From positions 55,182 through 119,181 of the forward strand of contig CASDLT010000010.1 of NCBI GenBank assembly GCA_949281375.1: a DNA stretch of 64,000 nucleotides, written 5' to 3'. This document shows, piece after piece, positions 35,786 to 44,592 of this stretch. The stretch comes from an uncultured Nitrosomonas sp. GTDB lineage: Bacteria; Pseudomonadota; Gammaproteobacteria; Burkholderiales; Nitrosomonadaceae. Position 1 is the stretch's first letter; each line of letters starts with the position of its first letter. The notes under the pieces were generated by a model. That model was not told the origin of the DNA. It ran no database searches and worked only from the letters and a program-made list of their open reading frames with translations. The position numbers and the translations under genes are program-made.

Positions 35786-36844
35786 TCAACAAATGCGAGG
35801 AAGCTGTTCTCCACTCAGCCAATCAACCACACGATTACCTCCGAGTGAAGTCTGCATTTGCACAAAGCAATGATCATCTTCGATGACTTCGCCGATAATG
35901 GCGGCATTCCTTCCCAAGGGATGCGCATGCATCACACCGAGCATATTCTCTGCGTCTTCTGCACAGCAAATCGCAACGAGCTTGCCTTCATTGGCAATGT
36001 AGAGGGGATCAAGACCGAGAAATTCACAAGCCGCATTCACTTCTTGGCGTATCGGCAGTTGATTTTCATAGAGCATCATGCCAACAGACGATTGTTGTGC
36101 AATCTCATTCAAAGCGGTGGCAATTCCGCCGCGAGTTGGATCCCGCAATACATGAATATCCGGTACGGCAGCCACCATATCCGCCACCAACTCATGCAGG
36201 GCCGCAGTATCCGATGCAATTGTCGTCTGAAAAGACAAGTTCTCTCGAAACGCCATCACAGCGATGCCATGATCTCCAAGCGTGCCTGATACCACAATCT
36301 TATCGCCCGGCCGGGCATTCGTTCCTGAAATATCGATTCCATCCGGCACGACCCCCAAACCAGTTGTCGTGATAAATACACCATCACCGCTGCCTTTTTC
36401 AACCACTTTGGTGTCGCCCGTTACGACCGGAACGCCAGCGGTTTGTGCCGCCCTAGCCATCGAATCCACAATACGCTTGAGATCCGATAATGGGAAACCT
36501 TCTTCCAGAATAAAACTGGCCGCTAAATAACAAGGTCTGGCGCCAGCCATGGCAATGTCATTTATCGTGCCATGTACGGATAAACAACCGATATCCCCAC
36601 CTGGAAAAAATAATGGCGTCACCACATGGCTGTCCGTTGACATGACCATGCGGCCATTCGCCGTTCTGAAACAGGCTTGATCATTCATCAGCCGCAGGTA
36701 TTCATTGTCAAACGCGGCTATGAACATCTGCTGTATTAATTGCGCCATCGCACGGCCGCCGCCTCCATGCGTCATTTCAATACACCCATGCTTCAAATCA
36801 AGTTTCCGGCTGTATCCTGGCTTGACTATATTGATTGCTGACAT
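35786..36844 (-). CDS. hypE: Hydrogenase maturation protein HypE
   Basis: 352 residues, AIR-synthase-like fold. N-terminal MTHGGGGRAMAQLIQQMF and a C-terminus ending exactly in PRIC, whose last Cys receives the carbamoyl group from HypF and is dehydrated to thiocyanate, the source of the CN ligand. Its ATG overlaps the end of hypD by 19 bases. All neighbours are hydrogenase maturation genes. Confidence 0.96.
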   Translation of the reverse strand: MSAINIVKPGYSRKLDLKHGCIEMTHGGGGRAMAQLIQQMFIAAFDNEYLRLMNDQACFRTANGRMVMSTDSHVVTPLFFPGGDIGCLSVHGTINDIAMAGARPCYLAASFILEEGFPLSDLKRIVDSMARAAQTAGVPVVTGDTKVVEKGSGDGVFITTTGLGVVPDGIDISGTNARPGDKIVVSGTLGDHGIAVMAFRENLSFQTTIASDTAALHELVADMVAAVPDIHVLRDPTRGGIATALNEIAQQSSVGMMLYENQLPIRQEVNAACEFLGLDPLYIANEGKLVAICCAEDAENMLGVMHAHPLGRNAAIIGEVIEDDHCFVQMQTSLGGNRVVDWLSGEQLPRIC

Positions 36845-37989
36845 GAGTTCTCCGCCGTCATAGGATTATTAGCGCGAAAACGACCATAGCGATAGTAGGC
36901 GGCGCAAGCGCCCTCCGATGACACCATGCATGATCCAATGGGGTTCTCCGGTGTACATACTGTCCCGAAAATCTTGCAATCACGCGGTTGTTTCACGCCT
37001 CTCAGAATCGCTCCACATTCGCAGGCTTTATTATCGTCTATGGAACATTCCGCAATCGGAAAGCGTCGCTCGGCATCGAAATCGCCATAGGTCGATTTGA
37101 TCTTCAAAGCACTATAAGGCACCCAACCCAGTCCGCGCCATTCAAAGTTTCGACGCAGTTCAAATACCTCAGCCACGAGGGATTGAGCTTTGAGGTTACC
37201 GTCGGGCATGACTGCTCGCGTAAACTCATTTTCAACCTCGGCTCGGCCTGAGTTGACTTGACGTATCAGCATCAAAATTGCCTGCATGACATCCAGCGGT
37301 TCAAAACCGGCTATTACCACAGATTTCTGAAATTCTTCAGCAAAATACTCGTAAGGCCGACTGCCTATCACGACAGAGACATGAGCCGGACCAACAAAAC
37401 CATCGAGTTGAACCAACCCGAATTCACGAACCTCAGGCGATTGCAGAATATGAGAAATAGCCGAGGGAGTGAGCACATGATTGCAAAATACTGAAAAATT
37501 ATTCAGACCAAGCATTCGAGCTTGCTGAATCGCAACGGCGGTAGGAGGCGTAGTCGTTTCGAATCCAATGGCAAAAAAAACGACTTGATGCTGTGGATTA
37601 TCTTGCGCAATTTTTAAAGCATCGATACAAGAATATACCATGCGCACATCGGCTCCCTGCGCTTTGGCTTTTATCAAACTCATACCATTGCGGACAGGTA
37701 TGCGCAGCAGATCTCCATAACTGCACAATATCACCTTCGGTATCTGCGTCAGTTGGATCGCCGTTTCAACACGTCCAATCGGCAAAATACAAACCGGACA
37801 ACCCGGCCCATGAATCATATGAACGTTTCCAGGAAGCAAATCGACAATGCCGAATCGCGAAATTGCGTGGGTATGTCCGCCGCAGAATTCCATAAAATGA
37901 TAATGTCGCCGGGAATCAGCCTCAATCATAATGTTGGCGGCAATTTGCCGGGCCAGTCTTCCTTCTCGAAATTCGTCGATATATTTCAT
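36826..37989 (-). CDS. hypD: Hydrogenase maturation protein HypD
   Basis: 387 residues, with the HypD hallmarks: EFCGGHTHAISRFG (Cys for CN binding), GPGCPVC (redox thiols), GFETTTPPTA, and a C-terminal cluster of Cys (CECGAILRG, FGTVCTPENPIGSCMVSSEGAC) binding a [4Fe-4S] centre. HypC and HypD form the scaffold on which the Fe(CN)2CO unit is built. It lies 15 bases after hypC. Confidence 0.96.
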   Translation of the reverse strand: MKYIDEFREGRLARQIAANIMIEADSRRHYHFMEFCGGHTHAISRFGIVDLLPGNVHMIHGPGCPVCILPIGRVETAIQLTQIPKVILCSYGDLLRIPVRNGMSLIKAKAQGADVRMVYSCIDALKIAQDNPQHQVVFFAIGFETTTPPTAVAIQQARMLGLNNFSVFCNHVLTPSAISHILQSPEVREFGLVQLDGFVGPAHVSVVIGSRPYEYFAEEFQKSVVIAGFEPLDVMQAILMLIRQVNSGRAEVENEFTRAVMPDGNLKAQSLVAEVFELRRNFEWRGLGWVPYSALKIKSTYGDFDAERRFPIAECSIDDNKACECGAILRGVKQPRDCKIFGTVCTPENPIGSCMVSSEGACAAYYRYGRFRANNPMTAENSCQQSI

Positions 37990-38004
37990 GAAAATCGCTA
38001 CCGA

Positions 38005-38232
38005 TTACAAATCATCCATTTTTGAAATTTCTGCAAATAAAGCCAATGTCTGTTCTGCTTCTTCCTGATCCAGTTTTTGTAGCGCGAAACCGACATGAAC
38101 AATGACATAATCATCAACAACGACATTCTCGACTAATGCCAGTGAGACTTCCTTCCGTATGCCACCGAGATTGACAATCGCATGGTTATCGCCGATCAAT
38201 TGCTCAATTCGAGCTGGAACAGCCAAGCACAT
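38005..38232 (-). CDS. hypC: Hydrogenase maturation chaperone HypC
   Basis: 75 residues from ATG 38232, chosen because mature HypC must begin M-C: MCLAVPARIEQ. The N-terminal Cys coordinates the iron unit shared with HypD and the large subunit. The middle (GGIRKEVSLALVENVVVDDYVIVHVGFAL) is the usual beta-barrel. First gene of the leftward hypCDEX run; hypA, hypB, hypF and the hydrogenase subunits are not in the window. Confidence 0.95.
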   Translation of the reverse strand: MCLAVPARIEQLIGDNHAIVNLGGIRKEVSLALVENVVVDDYVIVHVGFALQKLDQEEAEQTLALFAEISKMDDL

Positions 38233-38262
38233 AGTTACTTTTTGCAAGTTTTAAGATAGCAA

Positions 38263-38277
38263 AATTATGACATAATT
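38263..38277. promoter_or_regulatory. Palindrome in the hypC / L,D-transpeptidase divergent region
   Basis: AATTATG-A-CATAATT, perfect 7-base arms, in the only ~50 bases separating divergent genes. It may be an operator for the hyp operon, the transpeptidase gene, or both. Not a match to the FNR half-site TTGAT. Confidence 0.35.
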
Positions 38278-38280
38278 AAT

Positions 38281-38880
38281 TTGACTCAATTTCTAATTGA
38301 TACTGTGATTAAGCAAACTTCTCTTTCTTATTGCTGGAATATTTTTCTGATTGGATGGTGTGTCTTTTCGGGCGCAGAAAGTATTGCTCAGACCGACGCG
38401 GCTATATGGATTGATGTGGATACCAACGAGCATACATTGCTGGTCATGCAGGGAGGTACTGTCAGAGCTCTATTCAAAAATGTAGCGATAGGGCGTTTTG
38501 GGACAACATGGACAAAAATGACCAAAGACGATAAAACCCCCCTTGGGAAATTCAGGGTAGGCTGGGTGAATGAAAAAAGTCGTTATTATCGTTTTTATGG
38601 ATTAAATTATCCCAATCTTGACACGGCAAAACGTGCTTTGGATGAAAATAGAATTGATGAAGACACTTGGCTCTCGATCTTAAATGCCAAAAATATGGGA
38701 AAAACGCCCCCACAAGATACGCCGCTGGGAGGTCATATTGGCATACATGGGATTGGTCGAGGTGACCAAGAGATTCATCATAATTACAACTGGACAAATG
38801 GCTGCATTGCTCTAACCAACGAGCAGATCGATCAATTGGATAAGTGGATCAAGCCCGGCATTCTTGTGAATATTCGCTAA
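38281..38880 (+). CDS. L,D-transpeptidase family protein (YkuD domain), exported
   Basis: 199 residues from TTG 38281, or 191 from GTG 38305; there is no in-frame ATG before the signal helix WNIFLIGWCVFSG. The YkuD catalytic motif is HHNYNWTNGCIALT, i.e. HxxxxxTxGCxxL with the active Cys, preceded by GHIGIHGIG. Close to the ErfK/YcbB-like small enzymes that act on peptidoglycan stem peptides. A second such enzyme (39514) and an Lpp-like lipoprotein (39146) follow within 1.7 kb, suggesting a cell-wall anchoring role. Confidence 0.85.
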   Translation: MTQFLIDTVIKQTSLSYCWNIFLIGWCVFSGAESIAQTDAAIWIDVDTNEHTLLVMQGGTVRALFKNVAIGRFGTTWTKMTKDDKTPLGKFRVGWVNEKSRYYRFYGLNYPNLDTAKRALDENRIDEDTWLSILNAKNMGKTPPQDTPLGGHIGIHGIGRGDQEIHHNYNWTNGCIALTNEQIDQLDKWIKPGILVNIR

Positions 38881-39145
38881 AATTCTTAGACTGATCAGCA
38901 TTTAAGAATAGATTGTTGTTAAATAATTGAATTAAGAAATTATAAAATAATATATATTAATCATGCAATTAATATATTATTTAATGTTTCCACATTAAAT
39001 TCTTCGCAAATTTCTCATAGATTCATTTATTTTGCATAAAAAATCAGATAACATTCTTGCAGGTTGCTGATATTGATGTTTCAGCGGCTAGTTAAGTGGC
39101 TGATGTTTATGCGCATTGATTAGAATAAATACTGAGGAGATCGGA

Positions 39146-39424
39146 ATGAAAGAAAAAATCAAGCATCCAGTTCGCATGTTAACACTAGCAGCAATAGCAG
39201 GTGCTTTTATTGGGTTAACAGGCTGTGCAACCACTGGTTCGCTAGAAGAACTGCAAGCAAAAGTTAATGCTGTTGCATCTGATGCTGCTGCCGCCAAAGC
39301 AGAAGCAGCCGCCGCTAGCGCTAAAGCTAACGATGCATTACGCCTTGCTGATGAAGCGAACAAACGTTCTATGGAAACCGAATCCAAAATTGATCGAATG
39401 TTCAAAAAAGCAATGCATAAATAA
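39146..39424 (+). CDS. Lpp-like alanine-zipper outer membrane lipoprotein
   Basis: 92 residues from ATG 39146 (GGAG six bases upstream). Lipoprotein signal with lipobox LTGC near residue 28; the mature part is one long coiled helix rich in Ala, Lys and Glu (AAAAKAEAAAASAKAND), as in Braun's lipoprotein and OprI. It ends in KKAMHK, a C-terminal lysine as required for covalent attachment to peptidoglycan by an L,D-transpeptidase. Two such enzymes flank it. Confidence 0.85.
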   Translation: MKEKIKHPVRMLTLAAIAGAFIGLTGCATTGSLEELQAKVNAVASDAAAAKAEAAAASAKANDALRLADEANKRSMETESKIDRMFKKAMHK

Positions 39425-39446
39425 TAGCTCTCCAGCTTAGTTACAC

Positions 39447-39471
39447 AAAAACCCCTCGTTGAGGGGTTTTT
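39447..39471. terminator. Bidirectional terminator after the Lpp-like gene
   Basis: AAAAACCCCTC / GAGGGGTTTTT with loop GTT, perfect 11-base arms, between convergent genes. Confidence 0.95.
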
Positions 39472-39513
39472 GTATTTCAGGATCAATGAAGAAGAATTAT
39501 ATATCTTATTATT

Positions 39514-40539
39514 TTATTTTATACTTAAATCCCCGTCGAAATTTTCCGTTCGCGCACTTGATTGAATTTGATGACGTGGGCGGGAAATTAATACAGGTAT
39601 ACCGCTTTTTTCGATTATGGCTTTTCTCAAGGCTTCTTGATCAACCTCAAAATCTTCTGATCTGTTTTTCTTACTATTCTTCGATTCCAAAAAATCATTA
39701 ATAGCATTGACAGTCATTTGCTTATAATCAGAATACCTCGCCTCATCTTCCTCTAAGGGGGGATGCAGCTCAATAAATAGTGAATCAAGCAACCAACCCA
39801 GCTTGATGGGCTGGTTAATCACATGCACTTGAGTTCCTAAAGGAATCTTATCAAACAATGCTTCAATATCTTCTGGATACATGCGCACACAACCAGCTGA
39901 AACACGCATTCCGACACCAAAAGGCTTAATTGTGCCATGAATCAAATAACTTCCACCTCCGATGCTCAGGCGCATAGCATGTCTTCCCAAAGGATTCGTA
40001 GGGCCGGGAGGAACTACGCTGGGATAGGGTTGTTCCCCATTCGCTATTCGGTCCATTTGAAGTGATTTTGGTGGTATCCACGTCGGATCTTTTTTCTTCT
40101 CGATTATTTTTGAAATTCCTAATGGAGTTATCCAGTCCATCCTTCCTATACCCACTGGATGAGTAATTATCACCGGTTTTTCCCCTTTTTTGCCTGGTTC
40201 TGGAAAATAATAAACTCTCATTTCCGGCAAATTAAGAACCAATCCTTTTCGTTCAACATGAGGAATAATATAGCGATTGGGTAAAATCACTTTTGCCCCA
40301 TCCTGAGGAAGCCATCGATCAACATTCGGATTGGCTAATAAAATTTCAATTTGTCCAATATCATATTGACGAGCGATGTCCAGTAGTGTTTCTTCTCGAC
40401 TGGCGTGGGTAATGCGAATCTGACCAAAGATGTCAATATCTGGCGGAGGTAACACCCATGTTTCTGCTCGCACAGAAGAAATAAGAAAATTCCAAAAAAT
40501 ACAAATCCATAGATATACAGTAAATCGATACATAAACAT
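39514..40539 (-). CDS. L,D-transpeptidase with LysM-like N-terminus (ErfK/YbiS type)
   Basis: 341 residues: signal peptide to about SVRAE, LysM-like region (TLLDIARQYDIG ... ILLANPNVDRWLPQDGAKVILP) and the YkuD domain with catalytic motif YLIHGTIKPFGVGM...SAGCVRMYPED (active Cys in SAGCVRM). The order and motifs are those of ErfK/YbiS/YcfS, which join the C-terminal lysine of Braun's lipoprotein to meso-diaminopimelate. The C-terminal ~80 residues are charged and variable. Convergent with the Lpp-like gene across a shared terminator. Confidence 0.9.
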   Translation of the reverse strand: MFMYRFTVYLWICIFWNFLISSVRAETWVLPPPDIDIFGQIRITHASREETLLDIARQYDIGQIEILLANPNVDRWLPQDGAKVILPNRYIIPHVERKGLVLNLPEMRVYYFPEPGKKGEKPVIITHPVGIGRMDWITPLGISKIIEKKKDPTWIPPKSLQMDRIANGEQPYPSVVPPGPTNPLGRHAMRLSIGGGSYLIHGTIKPFGVGMRVSAGCVRMYPEDIEALFDKIPLGTQVHVINQPIKLGWLLDSLFIELHPPLEEDEARYSDYKQMTVNAINDFLESKNSKKNRSEDFEVDQEALRKAIIEKSGIPVLISRPRHQIQSSARTENFDGDLSIK

Positions 40540-40961
40540 TTATTAATGATGTGAACGAATAGAAATAGCTACATGATTAAATTCGAATAATAACCGATAC
40601 CCCAGCCTTGAGCAGATAAAATCCACTCTCAGTATTAGAGTTTATTTCGCTCCAAGTAAAATCAGAATATAACAGAGAAACCTATTACTTCCCATATTTC
40701 CATACTCTAACTAACCATTTGATAATAAATATGGAATATCCAATAGTGTTATAAAAGCAACAATATTGTTGTCTATTTACAACAAAATGGCTGTTTAAAT
40801 TACGAAAAATGCTTGTTTTTGTTGCAGTCAAGAACATGCTTAGGCACAATCCAATCAAACCTTCCGATAGGGAGGTCCGAATAACGGGGTACATTCACGC
40901 GAATGTAGCAAGGCAAAGTAGACGGCCCCAGTCGTTTTTAACATTAAAGGAGAACTTCAGC
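40540..40961. other. Gene-free upstream region of the porin
   Basis: About 420 bases, AT-rich at the left. No gene supported: the in-frame extension of the porin to 40809 has no ribosome site. Probably holds a long porin 5' leader and promoter; GATAGGGAGG at 40864-40873 is a purine patch without a following start. Confidence 0.45.
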
Positions 40962-42185
40962 ATGAAGAAGAAACTGATTTCGTTAGCAGTAGCCGGCGCG
41001 CTTGCAGCCCCAATGGTTGCGTCTGCACAAGGTACAAATGTAACTATTTTTGGTAGTGTTCAAGCTGAGTATGCCACAGTCAATCGTGACAAGCAAAGTA
41101 GCCAAGCTCTGATTGGTGATGATACAGGTCGTTCAAGATGGGGTCTGCACGTCACTGAAAATCTGGGTGGCGGACTAAAAGCAAAGGCACATTTTGAAAT
41201 GGGTTTCAACACTGGTAGCGGTAATCTTGGAACTGCCCGGGAACGTTGGGTTGCCTTGGCAAACGACAGCTGGGGTGAAGTTAAATTCGGTCGGGTTCAA
41301 TCTCCATTCAAAGACTTTGCAGGTGGTATGACCATTGATCCGTTTGCCTACACAACTCTGCAGGCAGCTGGTAGCGGTGGCACCATGACCGCCTCTGCTA
41401 ATGGTCTAGGATCGGGTGCAAATAGTTTCGTTAACAGTGCTGCACGTTATGATTCACCTAAAGTAGAAGGCTTCAGCTTTGCAGGTATCGTTATGCCGGG
41501 TGACTCCAATCGTTTGGATCCAGCAAATTTCTATGGCTCAACCGGCACTAATGGTGGAAGTGTTGCCAATTCTGGTGGTGAAGATGGAGAATGGGACTTC
41601 CAAGTCGCCGGTAAATACGAAGCTCATGTAAGCGGTCACAATCTCGGCGTATTCGGTGGTTATTCTCGCGATAACATCAGCACTCGCCAAAGAACCAATC
41701 TGGGCTTAAATAACAATGAGCATGTTTGGCGTGGCGGTGCAATGTGGAGCTTCCAAAACTTCAAACTGAGCGGACAATACGAACGAGTCAGCAATGCAGT
41801 CGGCGCAGCGACCTGTACTACTGCAGCTGCGTTAGGAAATCCAGTGACCGGAAATGGACAACCAACTGATTCTAGAGGGCAATGCGCATCAGCCATGCAC
41901 CTTGGTGGCGATGGTCATCTGTGGTTTGCAAGCGGACAATATGACTGGGGCAATACCAGCGTCGTTGCTCAAGGTGGTATGTCCCAAGCAGATTCAACCA
42001 CTAATTCTTTAGGCGCTTTCTCAAAACGTGAAGTCAGCCAATTTACGGTGGGTTTAATCCACAACCTCAGCAAGCGCTCCAGCTTGTTCGGCGGTTACCA
42101 ACGCGCGATGATCGATGATAAAAATATCGCAAATCCTCTGAGAGATGCCAATACCTATTCAGTCGGTATGCGCCACAACTTCTAA
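40962..42185 (+). CDS. Outer membrane porin (betaproteobacterial OmpC/Gram-negative porin family)
   Basis: 407 residues from ATG 40962 (AAAGGAG upstream). Signal peptide MKKKLISLAVAGALAAPMVASAQ, then a 16-strand barrel beginning NVTIFGSVQAEYATV and ending YSVGMRHNF with the terminal Phe needed for BAM insertion. WGLHVTENLGGGLKAKAHFE and WVALANDSWGEVKFGRVQSP are family signatures. A general diffusion porin. Expected to be highly expressed, with a strong terminator after it. Confidence 0.94.
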   Translation: MKKKLISLAVAGALAAPMVASAQGTNVTIFGSVQAEYATVNRDKQSSQALIGDDTGRSRWGLHVTENLGGGLKAKAHFEMGFNTGSGNLGTARERWVALANDSWGEVKFGRVQSPFKDFAGGMTIDPFAYTTLQAAGSGGTMTASANGLGSGANSFVNSAARYDSPKVEGFSFAGIVMPGDSNRLDPANFYGSTGTNGGSVANSGGEDGEWDFQVAGKYEAHVSGHNLGVFGGYSRDNISTRQRTNLGLNNNEHVWRGGAMWSFQNFKLSGQYERVSNAVGAATCTTAAALGNPVTGNGQPTDSRGQCASAMHLGGDGHLWFASGQYDWGNTSVVAQGGMSQADSTTNSLGAFSKREVSQFTVGLIHNLSKRSSLFGGYQRAMIDDKNIANPLRDANTYSVGMRHNF

Positions 42186-42201
42186 TCGAAGCTAATCTCG
42201 C

Positions 42202-42229
42202 AAAAAAGGCACCTTCGGGTGCCTTTTTT
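42202..42229 (+). terminator. Rho-independent terminator of the porin
   Basis: AAAAAAGGCACC / GGTGCCTTTTTT with TTCG tetraloop, 17 bases after the porin stop. Confidence 0.95.
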
Positions 42230-42316
42230 ATTGCTATAAAATAAATCTTAATAGTCTTTTTGAGATGGGGAATTTATACTTCAGTAAACCTCAAGACTAT
42301 TAACGGAGATTCTGTA

Positions 42317-42766
42317 ATGAGTATGAAAAAATGGACCGATGAAGAATTGATCTCAACACGGGATAACCTGGAAGCATGGAACAAAAGAATAAATAGTTCC
42401 GGATCCGGTTCAAAACTATGGCTTCTAACGGCGTTCTTTGGCGCCTTTGCCATTTCGACCGGCATTGCTTTCATGTTTTTTGACGGCGTTGATGTCATGA
42501 ATGTCGTACTGATCATCATGGGCACGATTACCTGCGCCAGTTGGTATAAAAGTGAAAAGCAGCGCAAGGACAATATTGCATTTCTTGCCGAAATCAACAG
42601 GGAAATCAAATCGCGTAAATTAAAGGACGACTCTAAGCAAAAAAATCAGACATCTTCTCCTTCAAGTCAAATGGAAGATAATGCATCGGCACCTTCAACC
42701 ACAACCGGGACTCAATCAGTAGAAACTCGTTCAACAACAGCCGGAGATCAACCCAAAGATTCATAG
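42317..42766 (+). CDS. Membrane protein of unknown function
   Basis: 149 residues from ATG 42317 (GGAG eight bases upstream). Charged N-terminal helix (MKKWTDEELISTRDNLEAWNKR), two TM helices (about 34-53 and 61-80, LWLLTAFFGAFAISTGIAFMF), a short charged segment and a Ser/Thr/Pro-rich tail of about 45 residues. Not recognised. It is followed after 10 bases by another unknown gene, suggesting a pair. Confidence 0.6.
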   Translation: MSMKKWTDEELISTRDNLEAWNKRINSSGSGSKLWLLTAFFGAFAISTGIAFMFFDGVDVMNVVLIIMGTITCASWYKSEKQRKDNIAFLAEINREIKSRKLKDDSKQKNQTSSPSSQMEDNASAPSTTTGTQSVETRSTTAGDQPKDS

Positions 42767-42776
42767 GTTAATGTAA

Positions 42777-43328
42777 ATGCGCAATATATTGTCATTGTTG
42801 CAACACTTAATTACACGCAAACTTGCTCGCTCTAAACAAAATTCAGACAGAAATTGCACCATTCATTCGTTCGTGGCTACTGACGACCAGCTTTTTGAAA
42901 CGTTATGCCAGTTCATTTGGATACAAGGTGAACCACTTCCGCTTGTCTTCGACTTAAACCATCCGATTTATATCGACCAAGGGATTACCCCGTCCACATT
43001 AAAACGATTAGAGTCAGCAGGTTTAATTATGATTGAACCACAAGGATTCATTAAGAAAGGCTTCGGCAGGCACACGAGGATTTTTTATTGCGGCAGACCG
43101 ACAAAAATAGGTTTCTCAGAGAATCAGAATAACGCCTTGGATTTGGGTCATGTGCTATTAACGGAACAAGGTAAAGCTTGGGCATTGACGCACACGATTT
43201 CCAGAAATCAACCATTCTATGAATATGTCATCAATCACTGGTTTCAACAAGGATTGACGCTGTCATCAGTGCAAATCGAGCGGAATCGCCGGGCAGATGG
43301 GATTACTGACAACCGCTTGATTAAATAA
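42777..43328 (+). CDS. Hypothetical protein with LTEQG-type winged-helix segment
   Basis: 183 residues, soluble. A basic start (LITRKLARSKQ), then TPSTLKRLESAGLIMIEPQGFI and HVLLTEQGKAWALTHT, which look like a winged helix followed by the 'LTxxG' element found at the C-terminus of several uncharacterised prokaryotic protein families with a stability- or membrane-linked N-terminus. It follows a two-TM protein by 10 bases and overlaps the convergent glycerate kinase stop by 8 bases. No function assigned. Confidence 0.6.
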   Translation: MRNILSLLQHLITRKLARSKQNSDRNCTIHSFVATDDQLFETLCQFIWIQGEPLPLVFDLNHPIYIDQGITPSTLKRLESAGLIMIEPQGFIKKGFGRHTRIFYCGRPTKIGFSENQNNALDLGHVLLTEQGKAWALTHTISRNQPFYEYVINHWFQQGLTLSSVQIERNRRADGITDNRLIK

Positions 43329-44592
43329 CAAGAATGACCCGATAATCATTCACATTCGTAAACGTGGGGCCAGTAATGACCAAATCATTCAAACGCTGGA
43401 AGAAAGTATAAGAGTCATTACTGGCTAAGAATGATTCTCCATGCAGGTCGAGCTTGCGCGCACGCGCGATCGAATCCGGAGTGATGATCGCACCAGCATT
43501 ATTTTCACTTCCATCCAGTCCATCCGTATCACAGGCCAGCGCGTAGACGTTTTCTTGCCCTTCGAGTGCCAACAGCAACGACAGCAAAAATTCAGAGTTA
43601 CGCCCTCCCCGTCCACTGCCTTTGACGGTAACTGTGGTTTCACCACCGGATATTAATGCAATCGGGGCTTTCAATATTTGTGGATAAGCATGGATCTCCT
43701 TACTCAATGCAGCATAGCTTTTAGCGATCTCACGAGCTTCGCCGGTTACCGTATCGCCTAAAATCAAAGGCATAATTTGAATATTCCTAAAATAATCCGC
43801 AGCTGCCGTCAAAGACTGATGGGCATTCGCAATGATTCGGTGTTCAACGCGCTCAAAAAGAGAGGCATCCGGTTTTAGCGTCTCATTGATATGCCCTTTG
43901 ATGCCTGAAAACAAAACTTCATGAACAGATGGCGGAAGTCTTATTTCATATCGTCGTAATACTTCGAGGGCATCAGCAAAGGTCGATGGGTCGGGAGAGC
44001 AAGGACCAGAAGCAATATGCGTGATTTCATCACCGGTCACATCGGAAATAATGAGGGCAAGAATCGGTGATTTGCACGCCGCAGCAAGACGACCGCCCTG
44101 GATAGCCGATAAATGTTTACGCACAATGTTGATATTCTGGATATTCGCGCCAGATCGCAATAATTGATGGGTCACTTCCCTGAGATCGGCTAGAGAAACC
44201 CCATCGATGGGCAACGCCAGCAGGCTGGAGCCACCTCCGCTCAACAAGCACAGCAATAAATCATCAGCTCCAAGGCTTTCAACCAGGGTCAACATTGTTC
44301 GAGATGCCCGCTCACCCTGCTCATCAGGAATGGGATGACTCGCTTCAATGACAGATATTTTCTGCGTGGGCAGCGCATGACCATATCGCGTTATGACTAA
44401 ACCCTCGATCGGCGCATTTGAGGGCCAGGCATTTTCGACTGCTTGCGCCATGGCAGCAGCCGCTTTGCCGGCACCAACCACGACGGTTCGACCTTTAGGG
44501 GGATGGGGAAGATGAGATGGCAGGATATGCCGTGGATCAGCCGCTGATACTGCTTTCAGGAAGCTTTCCAGCAAATGATCACGCGGCGTCAT
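43321..44592 (-). CDS. Glycerate kinase / hydroxypyruvate reductase family (MOFRL)
   Basis: 423 residues, two domains: DUF4147 N-domain ([33 protein letters not shown]) and MOFRL C-domain ([37 protein letters not shown]). This is the GckA/TtuD type 2-glycerate kinase fold, often mis-named hydroxypyruvate reductase, forming 2-phosphoglycerate from glycerate. Its ATG overlaps the uvrA stop by 14 bases, so it is probably co-transcribed with uvrA. Confidence 0.9.
   Translation of the reverse strand: MTPRDHLLESFLKAVSAADPRHILPSHLPHPPKGRTVVVGAGKAAAAMAQAVENAWPSNAPIEGLVITRYGHALPTQKISVIEASHPIPDEQGERASRTMLTLVESLGADDLLLCLLSGGGSSLLALPIDGVSLADLREVTHQLLRSGANIQNINIVRKHLSAIQGGRLAAACKSPILALIISDVTGDEITHIASGPCSPDPSTFADALEVLRRYEIRLPPSVHEVLFSGIKGHINETLKPDASLFERVEHRIIANAHQSLTAAADYFRNIQIMPLILGDTVTGEAREIAKSYAALSKEIHAYPQILKAPIALISGGETTVTVKGSGRGGRNSEFLLSLLLALEGQENVYALACDTDGLDGSENNAGAIITPDSIARARKLDLHGESFLASNDSYTFFQRLNDLVITGPTFTNVNDYRVILVI

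Noticed and set aside
37553..37570. tRNA-like TTCGAATCC
   Set aside because: It lies inside hypD with no acceptor stem or D/anticodon arms; no tRNA elsewhere was found.
40809..40961. Longer N-terminus for the porin
   Set aside because: The signal peptide and AAAGGAG site fix the start at 40962.
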